64,000 nucleotides of DNA, taken from NCBI RefSeq assembly GCF_002027705.1, contig NZ_MBTG01000002.1, forward strand, positions 1 to 64,000, read 5' to 3'. The notes beneath the pieces are model-generated. The model was given only the letters and a program-made list of their open reading frames with translations, ran no database searches and was not told the origin of the DNA. Position 1 is the first letter of the stretch, and every line of letters starts with the position of its first letter. This DNA is from Paenibacillus ferrarius. GTDB lineage: Bacteria > Bacillota > Bacilli > Paenibacillales > NBRC-103111. Below are positions 62,848 through 64,000 of this stretch, piece by piece. Both the position numbers and the translations under genes were made by a program.

Positions 62848-62997
62848 TTACGAAAACCTCCATTTAATAGATAGTTGTGTCGGCATCATACTCTTTGTGA
62901 ATTCAGCCAATTATTCGACTACTCCATGACAACATATGAACTCAGCTCCGCACTTGTTACTGATTAAAATGCCTATTTCATTGTGAATTTTCAGGAC
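62848..62997. other. Upstream region of the TOMM precursor
   Basis: Must contain the operon promoter. No convincing -35/-10 pair with correct spacing was found by eye. Confidence 0.4.
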
Positions 62998-63035
62998 AAA
63001 AAGGAGCCTAGCCAATTCGGCTGAGCTCCTTTTGC
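62998..63035 (-). terminator. Terminator of the amine oxidase gene
   Basis: AAAAGGAGC-TAGCC / GGCT-AGCTCCTTTT hairpin; on the minus strand it ends in TTTTTG. Separates this gene from the TOMM operon. Confidence 0.8.
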
Positions 63036-63052
63036 TTTTCGTTTTTGTTGAT

Positions 63053-64000
63053 TTAACTTAGTCTGCTTGAAATGATCTGATTTACAGCTCGTAACGCAGA
63101 AGAGATCGCACCTTCAATCCAACCGGGAAAAAGACTCGTATTATCGCCAGCAAAGTAAATTCTACCTTGTTCGGCAGACAGTGTTGGGAGCATTCGAATC
63201 ATCTGTTTCGGCTTATACCAAGCATATGCACCTCGGGAGTAAGGATTATGATCCCAAGAAAAGACCGTCCCACCTTCATATTGATACGACAATTCAGGAA
63301 GCACCTGTTTGATTTCTGATACAGCTGAATGAAAGTTACCAGCTTTAGATAGTTCTCGCGCCGATTCACCGGAGGCGTACGAACAAATTAGCCCCCTCCT
63401 TGATGTCGTTTGAGTGAATGTAGCATCAAGCAACCATCCAATTTTCAGATCCGTATTTACTGTAGTAAAGGAACTTAAGTTGTTCCAGAATCTAGTTCGG
63501 CTTTGTATGACGGTACGCGTAACGGAAGTGGAAAGTTGGTTTTGAATGACATCATTTTTTTCTTTGCTAAGTGGCGGGGAAAAATGAATTGTACGCAGGA
63601 CTGTAGAGGGAATGGCCACAATGACCCGGTCAGAGCAGATCGTGAACACTTCGCCAGAATTTGTATATTGGATAGTTACCCCTTTATTACTATGTTCAAT
63701 ATGCGTCACGGCACATCCATAACTGATATTAGAGCCAATTGTAAGGGCAAGCTTTTTCGGCAATTGATCCATTCCACCTGCTATCGTCTGTGTATTTCTG
63801 CCGGAACTGGCCATTTTTAAGTCAAGCAGTCGCTGTAACGCAGATACTTTGCGAATACCATCACCTAACATCTGCATATATCCGATTTCAAGCAACTTAA
63901 TCGCACCCGAAGAAGCTCCTTGGCTAATAAGATATTCTTCCATTGTCATAGAATCTAGCAGTACCGCTTGTTTTGTGGGCCAGCCCGGCAAAGAAGGATC
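63053..64000 (-). CDS. Flavin-containing amine oxidase, C-terminal part (partial)
   Basis: The frame runs past the right edge, so the start and the FAD-binding Rossmann N-terminus are outside. The 315 visible residues match the amine-oxidase/MAO fold: TQTIAGGMDQLPKKLALTIG, YGCAVTHIEHSNKGVTIQYT, VIVAIPSTVLRTIHFSPPLS, SWDHNPYSRGAYAWYKP, and the C-terminal FAD-contacting motif GRIYFAGDNTSLFPGWIEGA ISSALRA. Oxidises an amine or L-amino acid with FAD and oxygen; substrate unknown. A terminator downstream isolates it from the TOMM operon. Confidence 0.9.
   Translation of the reverse strand, partial: DPSLPGWPTKQAVLLDSMTMEEYLISQGASSGAIKLLEIGYMQMLGDGIRKVSALQRLLDLKMASSGRNTQTIAGGMDQLPKKLALTIGSNISYGCAVTHIEHSNKGVTIQYTNSGEVFTICSDRVIVAIPSTVLRTIHFSPPLSKEKNDVIQNQLSTSVTRTVIQSRTRFWNNLSSFTTVNTDLKIGWLLDATFTQTTSRRGLICSYASGESARELSKAGNFHSAVSEIKQVLPELSYQYEGGTVFSWDHNPYSRGAYAWYKPKQMIRMLPTLSAEQGRIYFAGDNTSLFPGWIEGAISSALRAVNQIISSRLS

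Overview
This window looks like a chromosomal stretch of an endospore-forming Firmicute of the Paenibacillaceae, probably Paenibacillus or a close relative. The indications are AGGAGG-type ribosome binding sites with frequent TTG and GTG starts, a triple-SLH surface protein, a GerPA-like germination protein, a YjcZ-type sporulation peptide, RNase J, DUF6385-type proteins, and a heterocycloanthracin-type thiazole/oxazole-modified microcin (TOMM) cluster. The genus is inferred. No rRNA, tRNA or CRISPR array was seen.

Layout. 1-7.1 kb: a frameshifted gene running off the left edge, a 1544-residue RCC1/Ig/FN3/SLH surface protein, and decayed relatives of such proteins. 7.2-10.5 kb: a family 2 glycosyltransferase and two tandem Asp-box beta-propeller proteins. 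10.5-17.7 kb: a gene-poor zone full of wrecks (CDGSH protein, amino-acid-permease-like protein, Tn554-type recombinase tail), plus an intact TetR/SDR pair with a shared operator-like palindrome and a small hydrophobic peptide gene resembling a type I toxin. 17.8-30.6 kb: a glycosylation island with two DUF6385 proteins (one with thirteen 27-residue Thr/Ser-rich repeats), three consecutive TPR glycosyltransferases, a further glycosyltransferase and, on the other strand, a three-gene unit that includes a glycosyltransferase-methyltransferase fusion. 30.8-44.5 kb: an accessory region with an AbiTii-like gene, a HEPN-like gene carrying RNMLAH, galU plus a GT4 gene, a Tn3-family relic with one terminal repeat, and several decayed genes. 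44.6-51.7 kb: a Tn7-like transposition module (TnsA, TnsB, TnsC, a second AAA ATPase, no visible TniQ) with repeat arrays on both sides and an IS110-family element whose downstream spacer folds like a guide RNA. 52-56.8 kb: RNase J, GerPA-like protein, a truncated oxidoreductase, a PanE-like/TetR divergent pair and a YjcZ-like peptide. 56.9-62.9 kb: the TOMM cluster, whose precursor core is sixteen consecutive Cys-x-x triplets, mostly Cys-x-Asn. The right edge holds a partial flavin amine oxidase.

Two sets of genes clearly work together. In the TOMM cluster the precursor is transcribed first, followed by an imperfect terminator hairpin, then a maturation protein, a leader-binding/YcaO cyclodehydratase and a SagB-type dehydrogenase, which together would turn cysteines into thiazol(in)es; no exporter or immunity gene is in the window. 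In the glycosylation island the repeat protein offers many Thr/Ser acceptor sites and the neighbouring glycosyltransferases could decorate it, most plausibly on the spore surface. That last step is inference from gene order.
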